Assembly: GCA_944371685.1 (NCBI GenBank)
Contig: CALVXV010000004.1
Location: 1-26,321, forward strand
Direction of reading: 5' to 3'
Source: an uncultured Bacilli bacterium
Lineage (GTDB): Bacteria; Bacillota_I; Bacilli_A; RF39; UBA660
Length of the DNA stretch: 26,321 nt
The translations under genes and the position numbers were made by a program. Below are positions 1 through 7,006 of this stretch, in pieces (position 1 is the stretch's first letter; every line of letters begins with the position of its first letter). The notes beneath the pieces were generated by a model. That model worked only from the letters and a program-made list of their open reading frames with translations. It had not been told where the DNA came from and did no database searches.

Positions 1-44
1 ATCAGTCATAAAGTTTAACACAACTTAACAAAAAAAGAAAGAAC

Positions 45-659
45 TTAATCTTCCTTAATTTTAATAACTACATATCTATTAGGAGCTTCACCTTCACTTT
101 GAGTAACCAATCCATCATATTCAGCAATAATAGTATGCACAATTCTTCTTTCATAAGAATTCATTGGATCTAACTTAGCCTCAATCTTTGTCTTTAAAAC
201 TTCTTTAGCTATTTTCTTAACTTCTCTTTCAATATTTTTTTCTCTCCTAGCCTTGTAACCAGAAATATCTAAATTAACCTTAATGTTAAAATCGCCATAT
301 TTTCTAAGAGATTGCCTTAAAATTGTTTGAATAGCATTCAAATTTTTACCTTCCTTACCAATCAACACACCACTATCATCAGTAACTATAACAGCAAAAA
401 TAACCCCATCTTTTTCATTAACTTCTACATTAAAAGACGTATTCATCTTTAAAGCAAGTTCATTTAAAAAATTTCTAACATATTCTTTAACATCATACTT
501 AGTAACAACATAAGCTATATATTTTTTCTTACCAAAAAGTCCGGCTTCTCCTTCTTTTATATAAAAATATACCTCATTAGAATTAACATTTAACTGTTCT
601 AAACACTTAGTTAGCGCTTCTTCTTGGCTTTTTGATTCGTTTTTCACTACCTCTAACAT
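45..659 (-). CDS. jag: KhpB/Jag RNA-binding protein (Jag_N-KH-R3H)
   Basis: The 204-residue product is a cytoplasmic RNA-binding protein of the Jag/KhpB family, which in Gram-positives works with KhpA and affects cell elongation and division. A Jag N-terminal domain covers about residues 1-50, with the family hallmark GLFG-like turn near residue 40. A KH domain carries the GxxG loop as IGKEGK (residues 100-105). An R3H domain follows, with R171 and H175 in RRIVHT. The chosen start gives the expected family N-terminus. The ATG lies inside the 3' end of yidC, a 53-nt overlap, with AGGAGG and AAGGA just upstream in yidC, so translation is probably coupled. It is the last gene of the rpmH-rnpA-yidC-jag operon. 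Only 44 nt of the window follow its stop and no terminator is visible there. Confidence 0.95.
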   Translation of the reverse strand: MLEVVKNESKSQEEALTKCLEQLNVNSNEVYFYIKEGEAGLFGKKKYIAYVVTKYDVKEYVRNFLNELALKMNTSFNVEVNEKDGVIFAVIVTDDSGVLIGKEGKNLNAIQTILRQSLRKYGDFNIKVNLDISGYKARREKNIEREVKKIAKEVLKTKIEAKLDPMNSYERRIVHTIIAEYDGLVTQSEGEAPNRYVVIKIKED

Positions 660-1623
660 TTTCCTTCATCCTCCTAATAACTTCAGCTTGAACAATGGTA
701 AATAAACTACCAGTTATCCAATATATTATAATACTTGTTGGCATTGTAAATGAAGTAATTACAATAAACACAAGCATTACATTCATCATAGTTTTCATTT
801 GGTGCTGTTGTTCTTCACTTCCACCACTAACACCAGAATTTAATTTAAATGAGAAAAATGTTGTAAATCCTACTAAAATTGGAAGCAACAAATAAATCCA
901 ACCACCATTAGTAAAACTATCTGCAAATACTGAAAAATCAAAACTTCCACCAAATAACTTAACAAATGGACTCATACCCAAATTAAATCCTAAAAACTTA
1001 CCTTCAAACACTATTGGAAGTCTATTCAAACTCTCTAAGAAAGCAAAGAAAAGTGGCATCTGAATAAACGCAAATAAACAACCAGCCATCGGATTAATCT
1101 CATATTTCTTATAAATACCCATCATCTCTTGAGCTTTCATCATTTGATCCTCTTGACTATCTCGTCCCCTATATTTTCTCTCTAACTTTTCTAAATCCTT
1201 TTGAGCAAACTTCATATTTTCTGATTGCAAAGCTGACTTCTTACTAATTGGAAATATAATTAAACGAATAATTAACGTAACCGCAATAATAGCTAAACCA
1301 TAATTTCCAAGAACTTCACCAACTTTTACAATAAACCAACTTAAAGGTTTAATAAATATTGTCTCCCAAAGTCCCCCATACTTTCCAGAAGCTGGAGTAA
1401 ATTTAGAGCACTCAGGCAAATCATCAATATCCACCTTATTTTTTTCATAAGTTATCAAAACATCTTTATTAGTAGGCTTACAAAGTATATTAGATGCAAG
1501 CGTTTGTCCAGTCGTTGCCTCTTTAACTGGATTGCCCTCCTTATCCTTAACATACGTTGTACAGCCTGACAGTGACAAAGTCAAAATTCCTATAATTAAT
1601 AACAATCCTACCTTCTTACGCAT
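607..1623 (-). CDS. yidC: Membrane protein insertase YidC/Oxa1 (lipoprotein type)
   Basis: The 338-residue protein inserts membrane proteins into the cytoplasmic membrane, alone or with SecYEG. It begins with a lipoprotein signal peptide, a hydrophobic run followed by the lipobox LSGC with Cys21, as in Gram-positive YidC (SpoIIIJ/YqjG). An extracellular stretch follows, then about five membrane segments: roughly residues 93-126 (ending in the conserved RLIIFPIS), 181-198, 243-262 and 280-312. The cytoplasmic loop after the first segment is rich in charged residues, as usual. The start codon overlaps the rnpA stop by 8 nt, and the 3' end overlaps jag by 53 nt. The tail is strongly basic (RIKKPRRSAN), consistent with ribosome contact. 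Only one paralogue lies in this window. Confidence 0.96.
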   Translation of the reverse strand: MRKKVGLLLIIGILTLSLSGCTTYVKDKEGNPVKEATTGQTLASNILCKPTNKDVLITYEKNKVDIDDLPECSKFTPASGKYGGLWETIFIKPLSWFIVKVGEVLGNYGLAIIAVTLIIRLIIFPISKKSALQSENMKFAQKDLEKLERKYRGRDSQEDQMMKAQEMMGIYKKYEINPMAGCLFAFIQMPLFFAFLESLNRLPIVFEGKFLGFNLGMSPFVKLFGGSFDFSVFADSFTNGGWIYLLLPILVGFTTFFSFKLNSGVSGGSEEQQHQMKTMMNVMLVFIVITSFTMPTSIIIYWITGSLFTIVQAEVIRRMKENVRGSEKRIKKPRRSAN

Positions 1624-1960
1624 CTTTTCGCTCCTTTACTAAATTTAATTTTTTTAAAGCAAAATTAAGATTATCACGCATTTCTGCAAAATTTCGGCAT
1701 AATATTCCTTTACCAACTATTATAATACAATCAAAATCATTTTTATAGTGATTTTGCGAAACTATTGCTTTTATTTGCCTTTTTACTCTATTTCTTGTTA
1801 CTGCATTACCCACTTTTTTACCAACCGAAAATCCAAACTTATAAACCGAAGGTTCTTTTTTATCTATATATATAACATAATCTTTATATTTAAAAGGCCT
1901 ATTATTTTTTATAATTCTATTAAAATCTCGATTTTCCTTCACAATATTAACTTTTTTCAT
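1616..1960 (-). CDS. rnpA: Ribonuclease P protein component
   Basis: This 114-residue basic protein is the protein subunit of RNase P, which matures tRNA 5' ends together with the RNA subunit (not in this window). The family signature RNRVKRQ is at residues 56-62, preceded by FSVGKKVGNAVT, which forms the conserved RNA-binding cleft. Length is normal for the family. It lies 54 nt downstream of rpmH, the usual bacterial pairing, and a strong hairpin sits in the gap. It overlaps yidC by 8 nt, so the two are probably translationally coupled. Confidence 0.96.
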   Translation of the reverse strand: MKKVNIVKENRDFNRIIKNNRPFKYKDYVIYIDKKEPSVYKFGFSVGKKVGNAVTRNRVKRQIKAIVSQNHYKNDFDCIIIVGKGILCRNFAEMRDNLNFALKKLNLVKERKDA

Positions 1961-1988
1961 AAACTAATCCTCAAAAATTACTAATAAA

Positions 1989-2011
1989 GCCACTGCTACG
2001 CCAGCAGTGGC
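1989..2011 (-). terminator. Hairpin between rpmH and rnpA (attenuator or processing site)
   Basis: A perfect 9-bp stem (GCCACTGCT / AGCAGTGGC) with a 5-nt loop lies between the rpmH stop and rnpA. It is GC-rich in a very AT-rich context, so it is unlikely to be chance. On the minus strand it is followed by only a weak T stretch (TTTATTA). Partial termination or RNA processing that sets a high L34-to-RnpA ratio therefore fits better than full termination. That role is inference. Confidence 0.6.
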
Positions 2012-2014
2012 AAT

Positions 2015-2140
2015 TTAATGAGATAATACCTTGCGGCCTTTTTTTCTTCTTCTACTTACAATACCGGCTTTCATACGCGCAAAAAATCCCATTTTTTTAC
2101 TTCTCTTACGAGTATTTGGTTGAAATGTTCTTTTAGACAT
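2015..2140 (-). CDS. rpmH: 50S ribosomal protein L34 (short, 41 aa)
   Basis: The small basic protein starts MSKRTFQPNTRKRSK and ends RRRKKGRKVLSH, clearly ribosomal protein L34 of the large subunit. It has 41 residues against the usual 44 or so. The central part reads MGFFARMKAGIVSRRR, lacking the common NGRKVLA-type segment, so a few residues are missing in the middle although both ends are conserved. The start has a strong ribosome-binding site, AGGAGGTG. It is the first gene of the operon read away from oriC from the consensus promoter at 2180-2208. The conserved rpmH-oriC-dnaA order supports the call. Confidence 0.95.
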   Translation of the reverse strand: MSKRTFQPNTRKRSKKMGFFARMKAGIVSRRRKKGRKVLSH

Positions 2141-2179
2141 TGGTTACACCTCCTAATTAATTTTCACATTGCTTAATAA

Positions 2180-2208
2180 ATTATATAGATAAAAGATTCA
2201 TTTGTCAA
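2180..2208 (-). promoter_or_regulatory. Consensus sigma-A promoter of rpmH-rnpA-yidC-jag
   Basis: On the minus strand there is a perfect TTGACA, a 17-nt spacer and a perfect TATAAT. The -10 box corresponds to plus positions 2180-2185 and the -35 box to 2203-2208. It lies about 40 nt upstream of the rpmH start, next to the oriC DnaA boxes. Confidence 0.9.
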
Positions 2209-2269
2209 TTTATTAAACAAATTTAATAAAAAAATTGCCCAAATTATACCAAAATTTTTCAAAAAAAGC

Positions 2270-2569
2270 AATATCCGAGTTTTCCACAGTAAAAAAATTT
2301 ATAAAATTATCCACTTATTATTTCCACATCAAGTAGCCCTATATTATAAACCTTTTTTCCTATTTTTCAACATATGTGTAAAATGAAAACTTATGCACAA
2401 ATGTGCAAAAAAAGTTATCCACAAAATATGTGGAAATTCTCCACAAACCTACATTTTTCGACAAAAAACACCTGTTAATAACTTTTTTTTATTTTTCCAC
2501 AGTTTTTATAGAAAAAAATGTAAAAATAATGTAAAATATTTATAGATTGTCTATTATGGGGGTAATAAT
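2270..2569. other. oriC, rpmH-dnaA side: DnaA-box cluster and dnaA leader
   Basis: This is the non-coding gap between the divergent rpmH and dnaA genes. I see nine DnaA-box-like nonamers: 2280-2288 (TTTTCCACA), 2307-2315 (TTATCCACT), 2320-2328 (ATTTCCACA), 2391-2399 (TTATGCACA), 2402-2410 (reverse, TGTGCAAAA), 2415-2423 (TTATCCACA, perfect), 2429-2437 (reverse, TGTGGAAAT), 2437-2445 (TTCTCCACA) and 2493-2501 (TTTTCCACA). The gene order and the box cluster together identify the upstream half of a bipartite Bacillota-type origin. The dnaA promoter must lie here and is likely autoregulated by DnaA, but I could not place one convincingly. The dnaA ribosome-binding site is an unusual run of G residues near 2557-2562. 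Confidence 0.9.
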
Positions 2570-3913
2570 ATGGATTTAGAAAGTATTTGGTCCGTTTTTT
2601 TATCTAAAATTGAAATAAAATTAAAACCAGTTTTATATCAAACCTGGTTTCAAGAAACAAAATTAATTGATTTAAACAACGAATATGCAATTGTGGAAGT
2701 TCCATTAGATGTTCATAAAAAACACTTGCAAGAAAACTATAGCGAACTAATAAAAGAAACATTTATGGAAGTTACCGGCTCTATCTTCAAATTTAAATAT
2801 GTCACACCAGACGAAATAACCGAAGATAAACCCCAAACACAAATAGAAGAAAATAATGAAGCAACTTTTGAAAGTGGCTTAGATAGTAAATACACCTTTG
2901 ATAATTTCATAGCCGGTGAAAGTAATAAATTTGCTAAAGCAATTGGTCTTGCAGTCGCAGAAAAACCAGGCGCAATGTATAATCCTTTATTTATATATGG
3001 AAATAGTGGTCTTGGCAAAACTCACCTAATGCATGCCATCGGTAACTACATAGTCGCAACCTCAAATAAAAAAGTTTTATACGTAACTAGTGAAAAATTT
3101 GTCGATGACTTTCTTAATATATATAGAAAAAATGAAACAAGTAATTTCAAAGCTGTGGATAACTTTAAAAGAAAATATCGCGACATTGACGTTTTAATGA
3201 TAGATGATATCCAATACCTAGAAATTGCTAGTAAAACTCAACAAGAATTTTTTAACACCTTCAATGAACTTCACACCAAAAACAAGCAAATAATTATTTC
3301 TTCAGATAGATCACCTGATGATTTAAAAAAACTTGAAGAAAGACTTAGAACGAGATTTAACTGGGGATTAACAATCGACATTCTACCTCCAGACTTCAAC
3401 TTAAGAATGGCTATATTAAACAAAAAAATTGAAGCCCAAGGCATCGGCAGTTATGTTCCAGAAGAAGTTAAAGAATATATTGTCGGCAACTGTACAACTG
3501 ACATAAGAAAACTTGAAGGGGCTTTGACTAGAGTTTTTGCTTATGCTACTATAATGAATGGCTCTGAAATAACATTAGAACTAGCTGTCGAAGCCTTAAA
3601 AGACTATATTGGAAAAAACATCATCTCCAGAAATAAAATAGACCAAGTAATTCAATTAGTCGCAAATAACTATAATATTACTGTAGAAGATATAAAATCG
3701 AAAAAAAGATTATCCAAAATATCCGTACCAAGACAAATTGGAATGTATATATGCCGAGTTCATTTAAAAGAATCTTTACCAAAAATAGGCAGTGAATTTG
3801 GTGGAAAAGATCATACAACCGTAATGCACTCAGTTGCCAAAATAAAAAGAGAGCTCAAAAAAGATAAAAACTTAGAAGTAGAAATTTCCAAAATTATTAA
3901 CCAAATTAAATAG
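2570..3913 (+). CDS. dnaA: Chromosomal replication initiator DnaA
   Basis: The 447-residue AAA+ protein binds DnaA boxes at oriC and opens the duplex. Domain I (about residues 1-80) includes the conserved WF of TWFQ. A short acidic linker (about 80-105) is followed by the AAA+ domain, with Walker A GNSGLGKT at 144-151, Walker B VLMIDDI near 208-214, arginine-finger region LRTRF and sensor II DIRKLEGAL. Domain IV carries the DNA-binding signature GGKDHTTV at about 411-418. All key residues are present. The coding sequence contains a perfect inverted DnaA box (TGTGGATAA, 3154-3162). It is flanked on both sides by box clusters, the bipartite origin layout of Bacillus. Confidence 0.98.
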   Translation: MDLESIWSVFLSKIEIKLKPVLYQTWFQETKLIDLNNEYAIVEVPLDVHKKHLQENYSELIKETFMEVTGSIFKFKYVTPDEITEDKPQTQIEENNEATFESGLDSKYTFDNFIAGESNKFAKAIGLAVAEKPGAMYNPLFIYGNSGLGKTHLMHAIGNYIVATSNKKVLYVTSEKFVDDFLNIYRKNETSNFKAVDNFKRKYRDIDVLMIDDIQYLEIASKTQQEFFNTFNELHTKNKQIIISSDRSPDDLKKLEERLRTRFNWGLTIDILPPDFNLRMAILNKKIEAQGIGSYVPEEVKEYIVGNCTTDIRKLEGALTRVFAYATIMNGSEITLELAVEALKDYIGKNIISRNKIDQVIQLVANNYNITVEDIKSKKRLSKISVPRQIGMYICRVHLKESLPKIGSEFGGKDHTTVMHSVAKIKRELKKDKNLEVEISKIINQIK

Positions 3914-4013
3914 TGGAAAATATTAATTTTATCCACACTTTTCCACAGAGTGTAAACCATAAAAAAACACTTAAATTTCAATGTAAAATAATACTTTTCC
4001 ACACTTTTCCACA
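3912..4013. other. oriC, dnaA-dnaN side: tandem DnaA-box pairs
   Basis: The dnaA-dnaN gap has four clear DnaA boxes arranged as two tandem pairs: 3929-3937 (TTATCCACA) with 3939-3947 (TTTTCCACA), and 3995-4003 with 4005-4013 (both TTTTCCACA). Within each pair the starts are exactly 10 bp apart, one helical turn, in the same orientation. A weaker reverse box (AGTGGAAAA) is at 3912-3920, overlapping the dnaA stop. In B. subtilis the unwinding site lies in this gap, directly beyond such tandem boxes. Confidence 0.85.
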
Positions 4014-4050
4014 TCAATAATAAAAAATAACTTATAAATAATAAAATAAA
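4014..4050. other. Putative DNA unwinding element
   Basis: Immediately after the last tandem box pair is a stretch of almost pure A/T with repeated AATAA/ATAAAT triplet-like steps, ending at the dnaN ribosome-binding site (AAAGGAG). Its position relative to the boxes matches the B. subtilis unwinding element and DnaA-trio region. The assignment rests on position and composition only. Confidence 0.45.
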
Positions 4051-4062
4051 AGGAGTGAAAAT

Positions 4063-5184
4063 ATGAAATTTGAAATAAAACAAAACACCCTTTTAGAACA
4101 TTTAAACTATGTTATAAAAGGTATATCAACAAAAAACTTAAGACCAATTTTAAACTGTATAAAATTTGAATTAACCGATGAAGGCTTATATTTAATGAGT
4201 ACAGATAGTGAAATATCAATCAAAACATTTATTGATAAAAAAGATATAAATAAAATAGATACAACTGGAGAAATTGTTGTATCAGGTAAATATATATATG
4301 AAATAATTAGAAAACTTCCTGATGAAATAATTAACTTAGAAGAAGTTATTGATTCTAAACTATACATAACAACTAAAAATTCATCATTTACTTTAAACTG
4401 CAGTAATGTCAATGAATTTCCAGACCTAGAATTAGAATTCAATCAAAATCCAATTATTTTAAATCAAAAACTATTTAAAACCATTATAAATCAAACATCT
4501 TTCGCTACATCAACAAGTGAAACCAGACCAGTTTTAACCGGTATTAACTTTAAAATCGAAGGAAATACTTTAAAATGCACTGCTACCGATTCATATAGAT
4601 TAGCCGTTAAAACTATAACTTTAGAAAACAAAGCTGTGGAAAACTCAAATATTGTTATTCCAACTAAAAATCTAAATGAACTAGTAAAATTAATGAATGA
4701 AGATGAAAATAATATAGAAATGCACATATTTGCTAATAAAGTAGTATTCAAATTTAGCCAAATAATAATGATGACTAGATTAATCAGTGGAACATATCCA
4801 GACACTTCAAAATTAATTCCTGAAACTTATGAATTAACCATGAATGTAAAATATAATGATTTATATAGTGCTATTGATAGAGCATCCTTACTTACAAATG
4901 AAAGTGATAAAAATACAATCAAATTCGAAACCACTAATGATATAGCCATCATCTCATCAAACATTCCAGAAATTGGTAATGTCGAAGAAAAAATAACTGT
5001 GGAAAAAAACAATGAAAGTGAAATAAAAATAGCTTTCAATTCTAAATTCATGATGGAAGCCGTTAAATCATTAGAATCAGAAGAAATAGAACTAATGTTC
5101 AATGGTGAAATCAAACCAATCATTTTAAAAAGTCTTGAAAGTGATGACCTAATTCAACTAATTTTACCAATCAGAACTTACTAA
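4063..5184 (+). CDS. dnaN: DNA polymerase III beta subunit (sliding clamp)
   Basis: The 373-residue protein is the ring-forming processivity clamp that tethers DNA polymerase III and other partners to DNA. Length, three-domain layout and sequence patches such as RPVLTGINFKIEG and ATDSYRLAVK (domain 2) and the C-terminal PIILKS...LILPIRTY are typical. It starts with a good ribosome-binding site (AAAGGAGTG) and follows dnaA across the second DnaA-box cluster. Two TGTGGAAAA nonamers occur inside it (4635-4643 and 4998-5006), each using GTG for valine. Its stop codon lies in the loop of a terminator hairpin. Confidence 0.97.
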   Translation: MKFEIKQNTLLEHLNYVIKGISTKNLRPILNCIKFELTDEGLYLMSTDSEISIKTFIDKKDINKIDTTGEIVVSGKYIYEIIRKLPDEIINLEEVIDSKLYITTKNSSFTLNCSNVNEFPDLELEFNQNPIILNQKLFKTIINQTSFATSTSETRPVLTGINFKIEGNTLKCTATDSYRLAVKTITLENKAVENSNIVIPTKNLNELVKLMNEDENNIEMHIFANKVVFKFSQIIMMTRLISGTYPDTSKLIPETYELTMNVKYNDLYSAIDRASLLTNESDKNTIKFETTNDIAIISSNIPEIGNVEEKITVEKNNESEIKIAFNSKFMMEAVKSLESEEIELMFNGEIKPIILKSLESDDLIQLILPIRTY

Positions 5185-5201
5185 AAAGTTCTTTTTTTTT
5201 T
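5173..5201 (+). terminator. Rho-independent terminator of dnaN
   Basis: A 7-bp stem (AGAACTT / AAGTTCT, 5173-5179 with 5186-5192) is followed by about ten T residues. The dnaN stop codon (5182-5184) is in the loop, so the terminator is built into the end of the gene. It separates dnaA-dnaN from comK. Confidence 0.85.
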
Positions 5202-5264
5202 AAAAATTAACATTGTACGACAAAATATAACAAATTTCGACCTCCATTTTGAGTATAAGAGAAC

Positions 5265-5278
5265 TGTCTTTTTAGACA
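5265..5278 (+). promoter_or_regulatory. Small stem-loop just before the comK ribosome-binding site
   Basis: TGTCT-TTTT-AGACA forms a 5-bp stem that ends three bases before the GGGAGG ribosome-binding site of comK. It could influence translation initiation, but the stem is short and weak, and no function can be assigned. I found no convincing -35/-10 pair upstream. Confidence 0.3.
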
Positions 5279-5290
5279 AAGGGAGGAACT

Positions 5291-5749
5291 ATGGATACAG
5301 AAACTTATGAAATTAATAGTAAAACATGCGCACTAATACAAGAAAACAATTTTTCCACAACTATTATTGATAATTATAACACTTTTACTATCAACTACCC
5401 TATCAATAAAATTCTTAATTATAATTGTGAATATTATGGCAGTTCATTTAATGGCCGATTAAAAGGAACTAAACAAGCCTTAGGTAGTAAATACAAACTT
5501 CCAATCATCATTGAGGAAACAAGAGAAATAATCTTTTTTCCAACCACCTCATACCGTGGTAATAACTGCATTTGGCTAGCTTTAAAAAATATTTCTAATT
5601 ACCAAGAAGTTAAAAATAAAGTAATTGTAACTTTTACTAATAAAAAGCAATTAAAATTAAATATTTCATATGATTCATTTGAAAATCAACTACTTCGCGC
5701 CACCAAATTACTATTAATTTTACAAAATCGCAAAAAAAACACAAAATAA
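5291..5749 (+). CDS. comK: ComK-family competence transcription factor (C-terminally short)
   Basis: I recognise ComK, the master activator of genetic competence that binds AT-rich K-boxes upstream of DNA-uptake genes. The core reads YGSSFNGRLKGTK, then LPIIIEETREIIFFPTTS, then ISYDSFENQLLRATK. These line up with the B. subtilis ComK segments FGSSYAGRKAGT, PPIMVDPSNQIFLFPT and ISYNSFENQVYRTA. The protein has 152 residues against about 192 and stops soon after the SFENQ segment. It therefore lacks the C-terminal region containing the MecA-binding FMLYPK motif of B. subtilis ComK. It has its own ribosome-binding site (GGGAGG) right behind a small stem-loop (5265-5278), and terminators on both sides make it a separate unit between dnaN and recF, where Bacillus has yaaA. 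Confidence 0.88.
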   Translation: MDTETYEINSKTCALIQENNFSTTIIDNYNTFTINYPINKILNYNCEYYGSSFNGRLKGTKQALGSKYKLPIIIEETREIIFFPTTSYRGNNCIWLALKNISNYQEVKNKVIVTFTNKKQLKLNISYDSFENQLLRATKLLLILQNRKKNTK

Positions 5750-5753
5750 CATT

Positions 5754-5781
5754 AAAAATAGACCTTATTTCGTCTATTTTT
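5754..5781 (+). terminator. Rho-independent terminator of comK
   Basis: A 10-bp perfect stem (AAAAATAGAC / GTCTATTTTT, 5754-5763 with 5772-5781) has an 8-nt loop and ends in T residues five bases after the comK stop. The symmetric A and T tracts could also make it work in the other direction. Confidence 0.8.
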
Positions 5782-5802
5782 GCGCTTTTAACGCCCATTT
5801 TG

Positions 5803-5811
5803 TGGTATAAT
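5803..5811 (+). promoter_or_regulatory. Extended -10 promoter of recF-gyrB-gyrA
   Basis: TGG followed by a perfect TATAAT (5806-5811) is an extended -10 element. No good -35 box is present at 16-18 nt, which extended -10 promoters tolerate. It lies between the comK terminator and recF, leaving a leader of about 70 nt. Confidence 0.65.
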
Positions 5812-5887
5812 GTTTATGAGGTATAGGAGTATGCTAGACACTATAATTTAAAAATTAATAGCTTAAAAACAGGTAGTGAGGTAAATC

Positions 5888-7006
5888 ATGATTATAAAAA
5901 CACTAGATATTAAAAATTTTAGAAACTATAGTTCTCTAACTCTACAATTAAATGATAGATTAAATATTATCTATGGCCAAAATGGTCAAGGAAAAACGAA
6001 TCTATTAGAAAGCATTTACCTATTAGGTTTTACCAATTCACATCGCTCTTTTACTTCGGAAAATTTAATTAAATCAGGTGAGGAAAAATCAGTAATCAAA
6101 GGCAAACTTGTAAAAGATATATCTTACAATTTAGAAATAGATCTCACTAAAACAAAAAAACAAGTAAAAATTGATGACAAAGTCGTAAACAAAATTACAG
6201 ACTACATAGAAAAGATGAATGTCATAATTTTTTCATCTGAAGACCTTGATTTAATTAAAGGAAGTCCTGGTGAAAGAAGAAAATATTTTAACCTAGAATT
6301 ATCCCAATTATCTGTTAATTACTATAGTGCCTTAAACGATTTTAATAAATTATTAAAATTGCGAAATGAATATTTAAAACAATTAAGCTTAGATGTTCAA
6401 ATTGATTTAAACTATTTCAATGTATTAACTGATTATTTAGTTAATAAAAGTATCTTCATTTATCAAATGCGTAGTAAGTTTGTGGAAAAATTAAATAAGA
6501 TTTGCCCACCAATTTTTGAAGAAATTGCAAATATTAAAGGATTTAATATTAAATATCATCCTTCAGTTGAACTAAAAAACTTTGATAAAGAAACTATCAA
6601 AAAAGCTTTAGAAGATGCTTATAATAATCATTTAGAAAAAGAAATACATCTTAAATCAACTTTATATGGCCCTCATAGAGACGATTTCTCCTTTGACATA
6701 GAAGATAACAACTTAAGAGAGTTTGGCTCTCAGGGCCAGCAAAAAATGGCTATAATTGCTTTAAAACTATCTGAAATAGAAGTTTTTAAAAACTTCAAAC
6801 AAACAAGCCCTATAATATTACTCGATGATGTTTTTAGTGACTTAGATAATACTAAGAAAAATAATCTATTAAATCATATTAAAGGTGACATGCAAGTCAT
6901 AATAACCACAACTGACTTAGATAGTATTGATAAAAAACTCCTATCCAAAGCTAAACTTATCCATATTGAAAATGGACAAATCAAGAAAACAGAGGTGGAA
7001 AAATGA
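5888..7006 (+). CDS. recF: DNA replication and repair protein RecF
   Basis: The 372-residue SMC-like ATPase acts with RecO and RecR to load RecA at gaps and stalled forks. It opens with the family pattern LDIKNFRNYSSL. The P-loop GQNGQGKT is at residues 30-37, followed by NLLESIYLLGFTNSHR. The ABC signature region FGSQGQQKM and Walker B ILLDDVFSDLD are near the C-terminus. Length is normal. The stop TGA overlaps the gyrB start (ATGA), a tight translational coupling that also shows TGA is a stop in this organism. A TGTGGAAAA nonamer lies at 6481-6489. RecR, its partner, is encoded about 8 kb downstream. Confidence 0.97.
   Translation: MIIKTLDIKNFRNYSSLTLQLNDRLNIIYGQNGQGKTNLLESIYLLGFTNSHRSFTSENLIKSGEEKSVIKGKLVKDISYNLEIDLTKTKKQVKIDDKVVNKITDYIEKMNVIIFSSEDLDLIKGSPGERRKYFNLELSQLSVNYYSALNDFNKLLKLRNEYLKQLSLDVQIDLNYFNVLTDYLVNKSIFIYQMRSKFVEKLNKICPPIFEEIANIKGFNIKYHPSVELKNFDKETIKKALEDAYNNHLEKEIHLKSTLYGPHRDDFSFDIEDNNLREFGSQGQQKMAIIALKLSEIEVFKNFKQTSPIILLDDVFSDLDNTKKNNLLNHIKGDMQVIITTTDLDSIDKKLLSKAKLIHIENGQIKKTEVEK

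Noticed and set aside
4107..5123. Several long minus-strand open frames across dnaN
   Set aside because: They are frame shadows of an AT-rich gene with no ribosome-binding sites or recognisable domains; the same applies to the antisense frames in gyrB, gyrA, dnaX and mfd.
5183..5195. AAAA-N5-TTTT as a ComK K-box for autoregulation of comK
   Set aside because: It is explained by the dnaN terminator and T run, and the required second AT box at a valid spacing was not found.
5831..5851. Tiny leader peptide upstream of recF (ATG to TAA, six codons)
   Set aside because: The AGGAG is only one base from the ATG and nothing in the sequence suggests regulated translation.
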